A stretch of 64,000 nt of DNA from Paractinoplanes toevensis. GTDB taxonomy: Bacteria; Actinomycetota; Actinomycetes; Mycobacteriales; Micromonosporaceae. Position numbers and translations under genes: made by a program. Shown here piece after piece: positions 1-11,212 of the stretch. Below the pieces are notes generated by a model. That model saw only the letters and a program-made list of their open reading frames with translations, made no database searches and had not been told where the DNA came from. Numbering within the stretch: position 1 is the stretch's first letter; each line of letters begins with the position of its first letter. The stretch spans positions 124,001 through 188,000 of the forward strand of contig NZ_BOQN01000011.1 in assembly GCF_018332695.1 (NCBI RefSeq), read 5' to 3'.

Positions 1-3000
1 GAGGCGGCCGGTCCGGCGCTGTGGGAAGCCCTGCGGGCGGCCGGCGGGGTCACCGGGGTGAACCTCTACGGGCCGACCGAGTGCACTGTGGACACCCTGA
101 TGGCGTGGGTCGCCGACAGCGAGTTGCCGTCGGTGGGGCGGCCGATCGGCAACACCCGCGCCTACGTTCTGGACGGCTGGCTGCGGCCGGTGCCGGACGG
201 TGTCGCGGGCGAGCTGTATCTGTCCGGCGCGCAGCTGGGCCGCGGTTACCTGAACCGGCCCGGTCTGACCGCGGCACGGTTCGTCGCCGACCCGTTCCGG
301 GCCGGGGAACGCATGTACCGCACCGGCGACGTGGTCCGGTGGACCGTGGACGGGACGCTCGATTTCGTCGGGCGGTCCGACGACCAGGTCAAGATCCGTG
401 GTTTCCGGGTCGAGCCCGGTGAGGTGGCCGCGGCTCTGGCCGAACACCCGGACGTGCGCCAGGCCTTCGTGCTGCCCCGCGAGGGACGCCTGGTGGCGTA
501 CGTCATCGGCGAAGCCCCCGGCCTGCGCGAGTGGGCCGCCGAGCGGCTTCCCGACCACCTCGTCCCCGCCGCCGTGGTCACCCTCGACCGGTTCCCGGTC
601 ACCGTGGCCGGGAAGGTGGACCGGCGGGCCCTGCCGGCGCCCGATTTCGGGGCGCTCACCGGCGACGCCGCGCCGCGCACGCCGGCTGAGGAGATTCTCG
701 CGGGCCTGTTCGCCGAGGTGCTGGGCCTGCCCGCGGTCGGCGTGGAGGACAGTTTCTTCACCCTCGGCGGCGACAGCATCGTGTCGCTTCAACTCGTCGC
801 CCGCGCCCGCGCGGCCGGGCTGCGCATCACGCCGCGGCAGATCTTCGAGCTGCGCACGGTGGCCGCGCTCGCCTCCGCCGCCGCGCCGGTCACCGAGACC
901 CGGGCGGTCGCGCCGGTCGGCGCCGCCCTGGGCGACGTGCCGCTCACCCCGGCCCTCGCCTGGCTGCGCGACGCCGGCCCGTCGGCCGCCTACCGCCAGA
1001 GCATGGTGCTGCGCGCGCCCGAGGGGCTCACCCTCGACCGGCTGCACGCGGTGGTGCAGGCGCTGCTCGACCGGCACGACCTGCTGCGCGCCCGCTGGAC
1101 CGGCACGGGCCTCACGGTGCCGCCGCCCGGCTCGCTCGCCGCCGAGGACGTGGTGGTGCGCGCCGATCCCCGGCTGCGGGCAGCCGACGGGGTGCCGATC
1201 CAGGTGGTCTGGGACGGCTCGGACGAGGTGGTTCTCGTCGTCCATCACAGCGTGGTGGACGGGGTGTCGTGGCGGATTCTGCTGCCCGACCTGGTCGCCG
1301 CGTGGGGTGACGTGATCGCGGGACGGACTCCGGCGCCGGCGGCCGTGGCGACGTCGTTCCGGGAATGGGCCACCGGCCTCGTCACCGCGGCCGCCGACTC
1401 CGCGCAGGCGCCCTACTGGCTGGGGGTTCTCGCCGGCGAGGAGGCACCGCCGCTCGGTGCGCGCCGGGTCGACCCGGCCCGCGACACCGTGGCCACCGCC
1501 CGGACCGTAACCGTCGCCCTCGACGCCGCCCGGACCGCGCCGCTGATCGGGGACGTGCCGGCCGCCTTCCACGCGGCCGTGCCGGACGTGCTGCTCACCG
1601 GCCTGGCCCTCGCGGTCGGGCGGGACAGCCTGCTGGTCGAGCTGGAGGGTCACGGTCGCGAGGAGTCGCTCGTGCCGGGCGTCGACCTGTCCCGGACCGT
1701 CGGCTGGTTCACCACCGAATACCCGGTGCGGCTCACGCCGGGCGCCGACGGCCCGGCCGCCGCGCTCAAGCGGATCAAGGAGCAGCTGCGGGCGGTTCCC
1801 GAGAACGGCGCCCGGTTCGGACTGCTGCGCTATCTCAACCCGGCGACCGGGCCGGTGCTCGCGGTCCGCCCGGAACCGGAGATCGTCCTCAACTACCTGG
1901 GCCGTTTCGACTCGGCGGCCACCGCCGAGAACGGCGACTGGGCCTCGATCGGCGGGCTCGGCGGGGACGCCGACCCGGACATGCCGCTCACCCGCGCACT
2001 GGAGATCAACGCCTCGGTGCTGGACGGCTCGCTGACCGTTTCGCTGACCTACCCCGAGGGTGTGTTCACCGAGGACGACGTGCGGTCGCTGGCCGGGGAC
2101 TGGTTCGCGGCCCTGGCCGGCCTGGTCGGCGAGACCGGTGGGCGCACGCCGTCCGACCTGCTGCTTCCCGGCGTCGGCCAGGCCGAGATCGGGGCCCTCG
2201 AAGCGAGGCCCGGCGGTCTCGAGGACGTCTGGCCGCTGACCCCGCTGCAGGAGGGGCTCGTCTTCCTCGCGGCGCTGGCCGACGACGTCGACCCGTACGT
2301 CGTGCAGCAGGTCCTCGACCTCGACGGGCCGCTCGACCCGGACCGGCTCCGGGCCGCCGGGCAGGCGCTGCTCGACCGGCATCCGGCCCTGCGGGTCTGC
2401 TTCCCGGCCGGGCCCGGCGGCGTCCTGCGGCAGGTCGTGCCGGCCCACGCGACGCTGCCGTTCACGGTGGCGGACGGCGACTTCGACGAGATCGCCGCCG
2501 CCGACCGGCACACTCCGTTCGACCTGACCACCGCGCCGCTGCTGCGGCTCACCCTGGTGCCGGCCGGCCCGGACCGGCACCGGCTGATCCTCACCAACCA
2601 CCACGTGCTGCTCGACGGCTGGTCCACGCCGCTCGCCGTACGAGAGATGTTCGACCTCTACAACGGACGGACACTGCCCGCGCCCCGCCCGTACCGGGAT
2701 TATCTGCGCTGGTTGCAGCGCGCCGACCGGGACGCCGCCGGGCGCGCCTGGCGGGCCGGCCTGGCCGGCCTGGAACAGCCCACGCTGGTCGCGCCGGACG
2801 CCGGCGCGGTGCTGGACGAGCGGCCCGGCAAGCTGGAACGTTCGCTGCCGCGCGTGGTCACCGAACGTCTCACCGCGCTGGCCCGGGACCGGCAGGTCAC
2901 CCTCAACACCGTGGTGCAGGCCGCCTGGGCGGTGCTCCTGTCGCACCTCACCGGCCGCACCGACGTCGTCTTCGGCACCACCGTCTCCGGTCGCCCGGCC

Positions 3001-6000
3001 CAGGTCGCCGGGGTCGAGGACATGATCGGTTTCTTCATCAACACCCTTCCGGTACGGGTACGGCTGGACCCGGCGCAGAGCTGGACGGGTCTGCTCTCCC
3101 GCCTGCACGCATCGCAGGCGGCGCTGCTCGACCACCAGCACCTGCCGCTGACCGAGGTGCAGCGGATCGGCGGGATCGGCGAGCTGTTCGACACGCTCAC
3201 CATCTTCGAGAGCTACCCGCTCGACACCGGCGCCCTGCACTCCGCCACCGGCGCGGCCGGCCTGCGGATGACCGACGTGACCGGCGACGACGCCCCGCAC
3301 TACCCGCTCACCCTGGCGGTGGCGCCGGACGAGCGGCTGCGGCTCGGCCTCGCCTACCGCACCGACGTGTTCTCGCCCGCCGCCGCCGAGGAGATCCTGG
3401 ACCGCTTCGGCGCGCTGCTCGCCGATCTGGCCGCCGCCCCGGACCGGCCGGTCGGCCGGGCCCTGCCCGCACCGGCCCAGCCCGCGGACACCGCGCACCC
3501 GGCGGAACCGGCCACGCTGCCGCAGCTGTTCGCCCGGGCCGTGCACCGCACCCCCGACGCCGTCGCCGTCGTGTTCGAGGGCGCCGAGCTGACCTACGCC
3601 GAACTGGACGACCGGGCCGGCCGCCTCGCCGCCTCGCTCCTCGCCCGTGGCGCCGGTCCGGGCAGCATCGTGGCGGTGGCGATCCCGCGCTCGATCGACC
3701 TGGTCGTCGCCCTGTACGCGGTGCACCGGGCGGGCGCCGCCTACCTGCCGATCGACCCGTCCCACCCGCGGGAACGCAACGATTATCTCCTCGCCGACTC
3801 CGGCGCGACCGTGCTGCTCACGTCGGCCGCCACCGACCACCAGCCGGTCGCGCCGGTCGACATCCCGGCCGACGCCGCCGCCTACGTGATCTACACGTCC
3901 GGGTCGACCGGCCGGCCCAAGGGCGTGGTCGTCTCGCATCGCTCGATCGTCAACCGGCTGCGCTGGATGCAGCACGAATACCGGCTCGAACTCGGCGAGC
4001 GGGTGCTGCAGAAGACCCCGGCCGGCTTCGACGTCTCGGTGTGGGAGTTCTTCTGGCCGCTCATCGCCGGCGGCACCCTGGTCGTGGCCCGCCCCGACGG
4101 CCATCGCGACCCCGCCTACCTGGCCGAGCTGATCGCCGCCGAGAACGTCACCACCGTCCACTTCGTACCGTCGATGCTGCGGGCCTTTCTGGCCGATCCG
4201 GCCGCCGGCCGGGCCGCCGCCGCCCTGCGGCGGGTCATCTGCAGCGGCGAGGCACTGCCGGGCGATCTGGCCGGGCGGTTCGGCGCGCTGCTGCCGGGCG
4301 TCGAGCTGCACAATCTGTACGGGCCGACCGAGGCGGCCGTGGACGTCACCTACCAGCCGGTCGACACCACGGTTCCGGCGCCGGTCCCGATCGGCCGGCC
4401 GGTCTGGAACACCCAGGCCTACGTCCTGGATCCCTGGCTGCGACCGATGCCCGCCGGTTTCGTCGGCGAGCTCTACCTGGGCGGCGTGCAGCTGGCTCGC
4501 GGCTACCTGAACCGGCCCGCCCTGACCGCCACCCGCTTCGTCGCCGACCCGTTCGGCGCACCCGGCGACCGCCTGTACCGCACCGGTGACCTGGCCCGGC
4601 TGCGCCCCGACGGCGCCCTCGAGTACGCCGGCCGCACCGACGACCAGGTCAAGATCCGCGGTCTGCGGGTCGAACCGGGCGAGGTCGAGGCCGCCCTGCT
4701 TGCCGTGCCCGGCGTGACCGCGGCCGCGGTGGTGGCCCGCGCGGACGGTCCGGCCGTCCGCCTGGTCGCCTACGTGGTCGGCGAGCCGCCGGCCGACCTG
4801 GCCGCCCATCTGGCCGGCACGCTGCCCGAACACCTGGTTCCGGCGGCATTCGTCCAGTTGGACTTGCTGCCACTGAGCCCCAACGGCAAGCTTGACCGCC
4901 GAGGGCTGCCGGCCCCCGATTTCGCCGCTCGGGCCGGTGCCGACGACCCCCGCACGCCGGCCGAGGAATTCTTCGCCCGCGCGGTTGCCGACGTTCTCGG
5001 GCTTCCCCGAGCCGGCGTGCGGGACAGCTTCTTCACCCTGGGCGGCGACAGCATCCTGGCCCTGCAGCTGACCGCCCGCGCCCGGGCGGCCGGCTGGCAG
5101 CTCACCGCCCGCGACGTCTTCGCCCACCCCACGGTGGAAGGGCTGGCCGCGGCGGCCGGCCCGCTCGCCGCCGCGCAGGCCGCCGGCACCGTCCCGCCCT
5201 GGGGCGACGTGCCGGCCACCCCGATCATGCGGGACCTGGCGGTCGCCGACCCGAAGCTCAGCCAGTCGATGCTGCTCACTGCCCCGCCCGGTCTCACCGC
5301 CGCCGCCCTGGCCGACCGCCTGCAGTTCCTCCTGGACCGGCACGACGTGCTGCGCGCCCGCTGGACCGGAACGGCCCTGCACGTGCCGCCGCCCGGCGCT
5401 CTCCGCGCAGCCGACCTGATCGGCGCGCCGCTGGACCCCGTGGCGGGCCGCATGCTGCGCGCCGAGCTGCGCGGCGACCAGGTCCTTCTGGAGATCCACC
5501 ACCTGGCCGTGGACGCGGTCTCCTGGCCGATCCTGCTGGCCGACCTGGCCACGGCCGACACCGAAGCCGACGGCCTCGGCCGGGCTGCCGTCGCCGGTGA
5601 ATTCGCCGGCAATGGGGCACAGGCTGCCGGCACTTCGTTCCGGGCTTGGGCGCTGGCCTTGACGCGGGCGGCCGGCGAACGCGAGGGCGAACTCGGGCAC
5701 TGGCAGCGGGTGCTCGGCGGCCCGGCCGGTTTCCTCGGCGACGTCGTCATCAATCCGGCGGCCGACACGCTGGGCACTCTCGATCAGGTCACCGTCGAGT
5801 TGGGCGTCGACCGGACCACGCCGCTGATCACCGCGATCCCGGCCGCCTACCGGGCCAACGTCCAGGACGTGCTGCTCTCCGCCCTCGCCGCCGCCGTCGG
5901 CGACACCCTGGTGGTCGAGCTGGAGGGGCACGGCCGCGAGGAGCACGTGCTGCCCGGCGCCGACCTGTCCCGGACAGTCGGCTGGTTCACCACCGTCCAC

Positions 6001-9000
6001 CCGGTGCGGCTCACCGCGCCCGGCGCGAGCGAACCGGCCGCGCTGCTCAAGCGGGTGAAGGAGACGCTGCGCGCCGCGCCGGACAACGGCATCGGCTACG
6101 GCCTGCTCCGCCACCTCAACCCGGCCACCGCGCCGCAGCTCGCCCCGTTCCCGCAGCCGCCGGTTCTGTTCAACTACCTCGGCCGCGTCGGCTCCACCGA
6201 TGTGGGCGTGGAAAGCGACGCCGACCGGCCGTTCTGGACTCCGGCACGGGGCGAGGGGCTTCGGGGAGACGCCGGAGACGACATCGCCGCCCGGCACGTG
6301 CTGAACCTCGAGGCGACCGTTCTGGACGGGCGGCTCGTACTGTCCGCCTCCTATCCCCGGCGAGTGCTGGAGGAGTCATTCGTGCGGGGGCTGCTCGGGC
6401 GGTGGACCGAGGCGCTCGCCGCGCTCGCGGAGACGCCGGGGATCGGTGGGCTCACGCCGTCCGACGTGCTGGGCGATCTCAGCCAGGACGACCTCGATGA
6501 ACTGGGCGAGCGCTATCCGGGGCTCGTCGACGTGCTGCCGCTCACCCCGCTGCAGGAGGGGCTCTTCTATCTGCACGCGCTGGACGGGACCGACGTCTAC
6601 ACCGTGCAGCAGCAGCTCGACCTCGAGGGCGACGTCGACCCGGACCGGCTGCGGGCGGCGGCGGCGACACTGCTGCGGCGGCATCCCAACCTGCGGGCCG
6701 CCTTCACCACCACGACCGGGGGCACGCCGGTGCAGGTCATCCCGGCCGAGACCGAGGTGGCATGGGGATACCGGGAGGTGTCCGACGTGGACGCCGATCG
6801 GCTGGCCGACGCCGAGCGGTCCGGGCCGTTCGATCTGGAACGGCCGCCGCTGCTGCGGTTCCTGCTGCTGCGCCTGGGAGAAGCCCGGTACCGGCTCGTG
6901 CTCACCCAGCATCACCTGCTCGTCGACGGCTGGTCCGGGCCGTTGGTGGCACGGGAGCTCTTCACGGCGTACGCCGGAAACGCACCCACGCCGAGCCGCC
7001 CCTACCGTGACTTTCTCGCCTGGCTGCGGGATGCCGACGCCGACGCCGCCCGCGAAGCGTGGCGGCAGGCGCTCGACGGTCTCACCGAGCCCACCCTCGT
7101 CGCCCCGGGTGGCCCGGCCGGTCTTCCGGCCGAGGTCACCGGGCAGCTCCCGGCGGCCGCCGACCTCGCGCGCGGTCTCGGCATCACCCCGAACACGCTG
7201 GTCCGAGCGCTGTGGGCGGTGCTGCTCGGGCGGCTCACCGGACGCGACGACGTCGTCTTCGGGGCCACCGTGGCCGGCCGCCCGGCCGAGCTGAGCGGGG
7301 CCGAGGAGACGATCGGGCTGTTCATCAACACGCTTCCGGTGCGGGTCCGGCTGCTGCCGGGGGAGACCTGGCGTTCGTTCCTCGCCCGGCTGCAGGACGA
7401 GCAGGCCGCGCTGCTGCCGCACCAGCACCTCGGGCTGGCCGCGATCCAGCAGCTGCCGGGGCTGGGCGAGCTGTTCGACACCCTCGTGGTGTTCGAGAGC
7501 TACCCGGTCGACGCCGACCGGCTCGACGACAGCCAGCGCGCCGCCGGCGTGAAGCTGGCCGGCGTGGAGAGCCGGGACGCCACCCACTATCCGCTGACGC
7601 TGGTCGCGGCCGAGGACGACGGGCTGCACCTGGCGCTCGAATATCAGCCGTCGCGGTTCGACGAGGCCACCGCGCGGCTTCTGCTCGACCGGCTCATCGC
7701 CCTGGCCACGCAGGTGGCGACCGATCCGGAACGGCCGGTGGACCGTTCCGACGCGCTTACCGCCGAGGAGAAGCGGCGGATGCTCGTCGACTGGAACGCC
7801 GGTGACCTCGCGGTCACCCCGGCGACCCTGCCGGGTCTCATCCGCGGCTGGGCCCGCACGACTCCGCAGGCGACGGCCCTGGTGGTGGGTTCGCGTCGAT
7901 GGACGTACGCCGAATTGGTCGCCGACGCCGAAACGCTCGCCGCGACCGTCGCCGCGGCCGGAGCGGCACCCGGGCAGATCGTGGCGCTGGTCCTGCCCCG
8001 GGGTGAGCACATCGTCCCGGCGATCGTCGCGGCCATGATGACCGGCGCGGCCTATCTGCCGATCGACCCGGAGTACCCGCCGGCCCGCATCGCCGCGATG
8101 CTCGACGACGCCCGGCCGGTGGTGACGCTCGCGGTCTCCTCCACAGTGGACCTACTGCCGCCGGGCGCGCCACGTCTGGTCCTCGACGCCGCGGCGGCAC
8201 CGGCGGTGGCGGCGCTACCGGAGATCACCCCGGACCACCCGGCGTACGTGATCTACACGTCCGGGTCGACCGGCCGGCCGAAGGGCGTTCTCGTGCCGCA
8301 CCGGACCGTGGTCAACCTGTTCGCCAGCCACCACGACCGGATCCTCGGACCGGCCGCGGACCGGCTCGGCCGGCCGCTGCGGGTCGCACACAACTGGTCG
8401 TTCGCGTTCGACGCCTCCTGGCAGCCGCTGCTCGCACTGCTCGGCGGCGACGAACTCCACCTGGTCACCGACGAACCCCGCCGGGACCCCGACCTCCTGG
8501 CGGCCCTGCTGCGCGACAACGGCATCGACATGATCGAGGTCGCCCCCTCGCACCTGGACCAGCTCGTGGCGGCCGGTTTCGACGCGGCCGGGCTCGCCGT
8601 GCTCGGAGTGGGCGGCGAGGCGGTGCCCGACCAGCTCTGGGCCGCCATGGCCGCGCTGCCCGACACCGAGTCCTACAACTTCTACGGGCCGACCGAATGC
8701 ACGGTCGACGCGGTGGTGCAGCGGGTCAAGGAGGTGCCGCGGGCCATCATCGGCCGGCCGGTCGCCAACACCAGCCTCTACGTCCTGGACGGGCGGCTGC
8801 GGCCGGTGCCGCCCGGGGTGGCCGGCGAGCTCTACATCGGTGGAGCGGGAGTCGCACTCGGCTACCTCAACCGCTCAGCACTCACGGCGCAGCGTTTCGT
8901 CGCCGACCCGTGGGCGCCGGGGCAGCGGATGTACCGCACCGGCGACGTCGTCCGGTGGACCGCCGAGGGCCGCATCGATTACCTGGGCCGGTCCGACGAC

Positions 9001-9507
9001 CAGGTGAAGATCCGCGGGCACCGGGTGGAACTGGGCGAGGTCGCCGCGGTCCTCTCCGAACACCCCGCGGTGGGCCAGGCCGTCGTCATCGCCGACGGCG
9101 GGCGACTGGTCGCGTACGCCGTGACGGCGGTCGACCCGACCGCGCTGCGATCCTGGGCGGCGGAACGACTCCCGGCCTACCTCGTGCCGGCGGCGGTCGT
9201 CACCCTCGACGCCCTGCCGCTCACCGTGAACGGCAAGCTCGACCGGGCCGCCCTGCCCAAGCCGTCCTTCACGGTCACCGGCCGCAGACCGGCCGGCCCG
9301 GCCGAGGAACGCCTCGCCGCGCTCTTCGCCGAGGTCCTCGGGCTCGACGAGGTCGGCGCCGAGGACAGCTTCTTCGACCTGGGCGGCGACAGCATCGCCG
9401 CGATGCGGCTCACCAGCCGCGCCCGCGCCGTGGGGATCGACGTGCGGCTGCGGGATCTCGTGTCGTTGCGGACCGTCGCCGCACTCGCGGAGGTGACGCC
9501 GGCATGA
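1..9507 (+). CDS. Non-ribosomal peptide synthetase, 5'-truncated (A-T-E / C-A-T-E / C-A-T)
   Basis: The frame is open from base 1, so the gene starts upstream; 3168 residues lie in the window. Domain order: second half of an A domain (YGPTEC near residue 25, GKVDRR near 205), T1 (GGDS serine about 259), epimerase ([10 protein letters not shown] about 415, EGHGREE, NYLGRF), C (HHVLLDGWS about 867), A2, T2 (serine about 1684), epimerase ([10 protein letters not shown] about 1833), C (HHLLVDGWS about 2304), A3, T3 (serine about 3131), stop. By hand alignment to GrsA, the A2 specificity residues read DVWHISLVDK, close to known serine codes (EntF-like); A3 reads DAQEGGFVDK, which I cannot assign. 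The two E domains imply two D-residues. No thioesterase follows T3. Its neighbours (2,3-dihydroxybenzoate genes, N-monooxygenase, siderophore-interacting protein) make it a siderophore synthetase. Confidence 0.93.
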   Translation, partial: EAAGPALWEALRAAGGVTGVNLYGPTECTVDTLMAWVADSELPSVGRPIGNTRAYVLDGWLRPVPDGVAGELYLSGAQLGRGYLNRPGLTAARFVADPFRAGERMYRTGDVVRWTVDGTLDFVGRSDDQVKIRGFRVEPGEVAAALAEHPDVRQAFVLPREGRLVAYVIGEAPGLREWAAERLPDHLVPAAVVTLDRFPVTVAGKVDRRALPAPDFGALTGDAAPRTPAEEILAGLFAEVLGLPAVGVEDSFFTLGGDSIVSLQLVARARAAGLRITPRQIFELRTVAALASAAAPVTETRAVAPVGAALGDVPLTPALAWLRDAGPSAAYRQSMVLRAPEGLTLDRLHAVVQALLDRHDLLRARWTGTGLTVPPPGSLAAEDVVVRADPRLRAADGVPIQVVWDGSDEVVLVVHHSVVDGVSWRILLPDLVAAWGDVIAGRTPAPAAVATSFREWATGLVTAAADSAQAPYWLGVLAGEEAPPLGARRVDPARDTVATARTVTVALDAARTAPLIGDVPAAFHAAVPDVLLTGLALAVGRDSLLVELEGHGREESLVPGVDLSRTVGWFTTEYPVRLTPGADGPAAALKRIKEQLRAVPENGARFGLLRYLNPATGPVLAVRPEPEIVLNYLGRFDSAATAENGDWASIGGLGGDADPDMPLTRALEINASVLDGSLTVSLTYPEGVFTEDDVRSLAGDWFAALAGLVGETGGRTPSDLLLPGVGQAEIGALEARPGGLEDVWPLTPLQEGLVFLAALADDVDPYVVQQVLDLDGPLDPDRLRAAGQALLDRHPALRVCFPAGPGGVLRQVVPAHATLPFTVADGDFDEIAAADRHTPFDLTTAPLLRLTLVPAGPDRHRLILTNHHVLLDGWSTPLAVREMFDLYNGRTLPAPRPYRDYLRWLQRADRDAAGRAWRAGLAGLEQPTLVAPDAGAVLDERPGKLERSLPRVVTERLTALARDRQVTLNTVVQAAWAVLLSHLTGRTDVVFGTTVSGRPAQVAGVEDMIGFFINTLPVRVRLDPAQSWTGLLSRLHASQAALLDHQHLPLTEVQRIGGIGELFDTLTIFESYPLDTGALHSATGAAGLRMTDVTGDDAPHYPLTLAVAPDERLRLGLAYRTDVFSPAAAEEILDRFGALLADLAAAPDRPVGRALPAPAQPADTAHPAEPATLPQLFARAVHRTPDAVAVVFEGAELTYAELDDRAGRLAASLLARGAGPGSIVAVAIPRSIDLVVALYAVHRAGAAYLPIDPSHPRERNDYLLADSGATVLLTSAATDHQPVAPVDIPADAAAYVIYTSGSTGRPKGVVVSHRSIVNRLRWMQHEYRLELGERVLQKTPAGFDVSVWEFFWPLIAGGTLVVARPDGHRDPAYLAELIAAENVTTVHFVPSMLRAFLADPAAGRAAAALRRVICSGEALPGDLAGRFGALLPGVELHNLYGPTEAAVDVTYQPVDTTVPAPVPIGRPVWNTQAYVLDPWLRPMPAGFVGELYLGGVQLARGYLNRPALTATRFVADPFGAPGDRLYRTGDLARLRPDGALEYAGRTDDQVKIRGLRVEPGEVEAALLAVPGVTAAAVVARADGPAVRLVAYVVGEPPADLAAHLAGTLPEHLVPAAFVQLDLLPLSPNGKLDRRGLPAPDFAARAGADDPRTPAEEFFARAVADVLGLPRAGVRDSFFTLGGDSILALQLTARARAAGWQLTARDVFAHPTVEGLAAAAGPLAAAQAAGTVPPWGDVPATPIMRDLAVADPKLSQSMLLTAPPGLTAAALADRLQFLLDRHDVLRARWTGTALHVPPPGALRAADLIGAPLDPVAGRMLRAELRGDQVLLEIHHLAVDAVSWPILLADLATADTEADGLGRAAVAGEFAGNGAQAAGTSFRAWALALTRAAGEREGELGHWQRVLGGPAGFLGDVVINPAADTLGTLDQVTVELGVDRTTPLITAIPAAYRANVQDVLLSALAAAVGDTLVVELEGHGREEHVLPGADLSRTVGWFTTVHPVRLTAPGASEPAALLKRVKETLRAAPDNGIGYGLLRHLNPATAPQLAPFPQPPVLFNYLGRVGSTDVGVESDADRPFWTPARGEGLRGDAGDDIAARHVLNLEATVLDGRLVLSASYPRRVLEESFVRGLLGRWTEALAALAETPGIGGLTPSDVLGDLSQDDLDELGERYPGLVDVLPLTPLQEGLFYLHALDGTDVYTVQQQLDLEGDVDPDRLRAAAATLLRRHPNLRAAFTTTTGGTPVQVIPAETEVAWGYREVSDVDADRLADAERSGPFDLERPPLLRFLLLRLGEARYRLVLTQHHLLVDGWSGPLVARELFTAYAGNAPTPSRPYRDFLAWLRDADADAAREAWRQALDGLTEPTLVAPGGPAGLPAEVTGQLPAAADLARGLGITPNTLVRALWAVLLGRLTGRDDVVFGATVAGRPAELSGAEETIGLFINTLPVRVRLLPGETWRSFLARLQDEQAALLPHQHLGLAAIQQLPGLGELFDTLVVFESYPVDADRLDDSQRAAGVKLAGVESRDATHYPLTLVAAEDDGLHLALEYQPSRFDEATARLLLDRLIALATQVATDPERPVDRSDALTAEEKRRMLVDWNAGDLAVTPATLPGLIRGWARTTPQATALVVGSRRWTYAELVADAETLAATVAAAGAAPGQIVALVLPRGEHIVPAIVAAMMTGAAYLPIDPEYPPARIAAMLDDARPVVTLAVSSTVDLLPPGAPRLVLDAAAAPAVAALPEITPDHPAYVIYTSGSTGRPKGVLVPHRTVVNLFASHHDRILGPAADRLGRPLRVAHNWSFAFDASWQPLLALLGGDELHLVTDEPRRDPDLLAALLRDNGIDMIEVAPSHLDQLVAAGFDAAGLAVLGVGGEAVPDQLWAAMAALPDTESYNFYGPTECTVDAVVQRVKEVPRAIIGRPVANTSLYVLDGRLRPVPPGVAGELYIGGAGVALGYLNRSALTAQRFVADPWAPGQRMYRTGDVVRWTAEGRIDYLGRSDDQVKIRGHRVELGEVAAVLSEHPAVGQAVVIADGGRLVAYAVTAVDPTALRSWAAERLPAYLVPAAVVTLDALPLTVNGKLDRAALPKPSFTVTGRRPAGPAEERLAALFAEVLGLDEVGAEDSFFDLGGDSIAAMRLTSRARAVGIDVRLRDLVSLRTVAALAEVTPA

Positions 9508-9575
9508 CCACCCGCATCGAGCGGCCCACTGCCGCGATGAGCGTCAGCCGAACCGGCGGGGAGAGTGCCGCATGA
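9504..9575 (+). CDS. Possible 23-residue coupling or leader ORF between NRPS and ABC exporter
   Basis: An ATG at 9504 overlaps the NRPS stop (ATGA), and this frame's own stop overlaps the ATG of the next gene at 9572 (again ATGA). It encodes a 23-residue peptide starting [12 protein letters not shown]. The arrangement would let ribosomes re-initiate stepwise from the synthetase to the exporter. The GGGGAG at about 9558-9563, inside this ORF, is the ribosome-binding site of the exporter. Nothing shows that the peptide itself has a function. It may be a chance frame, or the downstream end of the NRPS coupling region. Confidence 0.3.
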   Translation: MTTRIERPTAAMSVSRTGGESAA

Positions 9576-11212
9576 CCCGGAGCGAGCTGCTGCGCTGGTC
9601 GGTCCGGCAGTCCCGGGCCGGACTGACCGCCTCCTGGATCGGCGGGCTCGGCTATCAGGCCGGGCTGATCGCGCTGCCCTGGTGCCTCGGCCGGGCCCTC
9701 GACCGGGGCATCACCGGCGGGGACCGCGGCGAGCTGATCCTCTGGGCCGTCGCCACCCTGGTCGTCTCGGTGGCGCTGACCGCCGCCGAGTGGGCGATGC
9801 GCTGGTGGTCCACCCTCGCCGGCGTCCGCACCGGCAACACGCTGCTGCTGCGCCTCGCCGACCGGGTGCTCGGCTGGGACGCCGCCACCGCCCACCGGTT
9901 CACCGCCGGCGACCTGGTGGTGCGCGGCACCCGCGACGTCGAGCAGGTCACCGTCTGGCTGTCCACCGTGCCGTCGCTGGCCAGCGGCGTGATCGGGCTG
10001 GTCACCGTGCTGATCGTGGTGGCCACCCTGGACCCGCTGCTGGCCCTCATCGGACTGGCCACCCTGCCGCTGCTGATCCTGGTCAACCTCTGGTACCCGC
10101 GGCGCTACGACCGGGCCAACGAGGCCCTCTCCGCCGCGCACGGCGCCCGCGCCGACGCGGTCGAGGACCTGCTCTCGGCCAGCACGGCGGTGCGCGGGCT
10201 GGGCGGCGAGACGGTGCTGGTCGAGCGGCATCATCAAGCTTCCGAAGCCGTACGGGATCGGACCCTTGCCTTGGCCCGGGTCGCGGCCGGCTGGTCGGCG
10301 CACGCACCGTTCGTGCCGTGGCTGGCCACCGCGGCCGGCGTCGCGGTCGGCGGCCTCGCCGTGCTGGACGGGCGGTTCTCGGTCGGTGGCCTGGTGTCGT
10401 TCGCGAGCTGGATGGCGCTGCTCGGCCGCCAGGTCATGATGCTGACACTGCGCTTCAACCAGTTCGGCGACGCGTGGACGGCGGCCGGCCGGATCGGCGC
10501 GGTCCTCGACGCCGCCCCGGTCATGACCACGCCGGCCTCCCCGGCGCCGCTGACCGTCGGCCCGCTGCGGACGAACGCCGTAACCGTGCACCCGCCCGGC
10601 CGGGGTGTTTTTTCACTGCCCGACCTGTGCGTGCAGCCGGGCGAGTTCGTGGCGATCACCGGTGCGGTGGGCAGCGGGAAGTCGACGCTCCTGCGCCTGT
10701 TCGCCCGGCTCGACGACCCCGCACAGGGCGAGGTCACGCTGGACGGCACCGACCTGCGAACGGTGGATCTCGCCGCCGTCCGCGACACGATCACCCTGGT
10801 CGGGCAGCGGCCGCTGCTGCTGTCCGGAACCATCGCCGACAACCTGCGCCTCGGCCGGGACGGCGTCACCGACGAGCAGATGCGTGACGCCTGCCGACGA
10901 GCCGCCATCCTCGAACACATCGAGTCGCTGCCCGACGGTTTCGGCTCCGAGCTCGGCGAACGCGGCTCCACCGTCTCCGGCGGCCAGGCGCAACGGCTCG
11001 CGCTCGCCCGCGGCCTGCTGCGCGGGAGCCGGATCCTGTTGCTCGACGACGTCACGTCCGCCGTGGACGCCACCACCGAGCAACGCATCCTCGACGGTCT
11101 CCGGGCAGCCGGCAGCACGATCGTCTTCGCCACTTCGCGCCCGGCCGTCGCCGCGCGCGCCGACCGGGTCGTCGACCTGGGCGTGCACGACGGGGAGCTG
11201 GTCCATGGCTGA
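9572..11212 (+). CDS. ABC exporter half-transporter, degenerate ATP site
   Basis: This 546-residue protein has an N-terminal six-helix exporter domain (about 1-310) and a nucleotide-binding domain (about 340-546) with Walker A GAVGSGKST and signature SGGQAQR. Walker B reads LLLDDVTSAVD, so the catalytic glutamate is Asp (D493), and the H-loop histidine is Ser (ATSRP, S522). Such changes are typical of the regulatory subunit of heterodimeric exporters. The next gene, overlapping by 8 bases, is the partner. Given its position directly after the NRPS, siderophore export, or import of the ferri-siderophore as in IrtAB-type exporter-fold importers, is the likely job; the direction cannot be read from the sequence. 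Start chosen at the ATG with GGGGAG upstream. Confidence 0.9.
   Translation: MTRSELLRWSVRQSRAGLTASWIGGLGYQAGLIALPWCLGRALDRGITGGDRGELILWAVATLVVSVALTAAEWAMRWWSTLAGVRTGNTLLLRLADRVLGWDAATAHRFTAGDLVVRGTRDVEQVTVWLSTVPSLASGVIGLVTVLIVVATLDPLLALIGLATLPLLILVNLWYPRRYDRANEALSAAHGARADAVEDLLSASTAVRGLGGETVLVERHHQASEAVRDRTLALARVAAGWSAHAPFVPWLATAAGVAVGGLAVLDGRFSVGGLVSFASWMALLGRQVMMLTLRFNQFGDAWTAAGRIGAVLDAAPVMTTPASPAPLTVGPLRTNAVTVHPPGRGVFSLPDLCVQPGEFVAITGAVGSGKSTLLRLFARLDDPAQGEVTLDGTDLRTVDLAAVRDTITLVGQRPLLLSGTIADNLRLGRDGVTDEQMRDACRRAAILEHIESLPDGFGSELGERGSTVSGGQAQRLALARGLLRGSRILLLDDVTSAVDATTEQRILDGLRAAGSTIVFATSRPAVAARADRVVDLGVHDGELVHG

Noticed and set aside
6376..8010. A 544-codon reverse frame within the NRPS
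   Set aside because: It lies opposite the C-A domains and lacks any recognisable domain; a GC-bias artefact.
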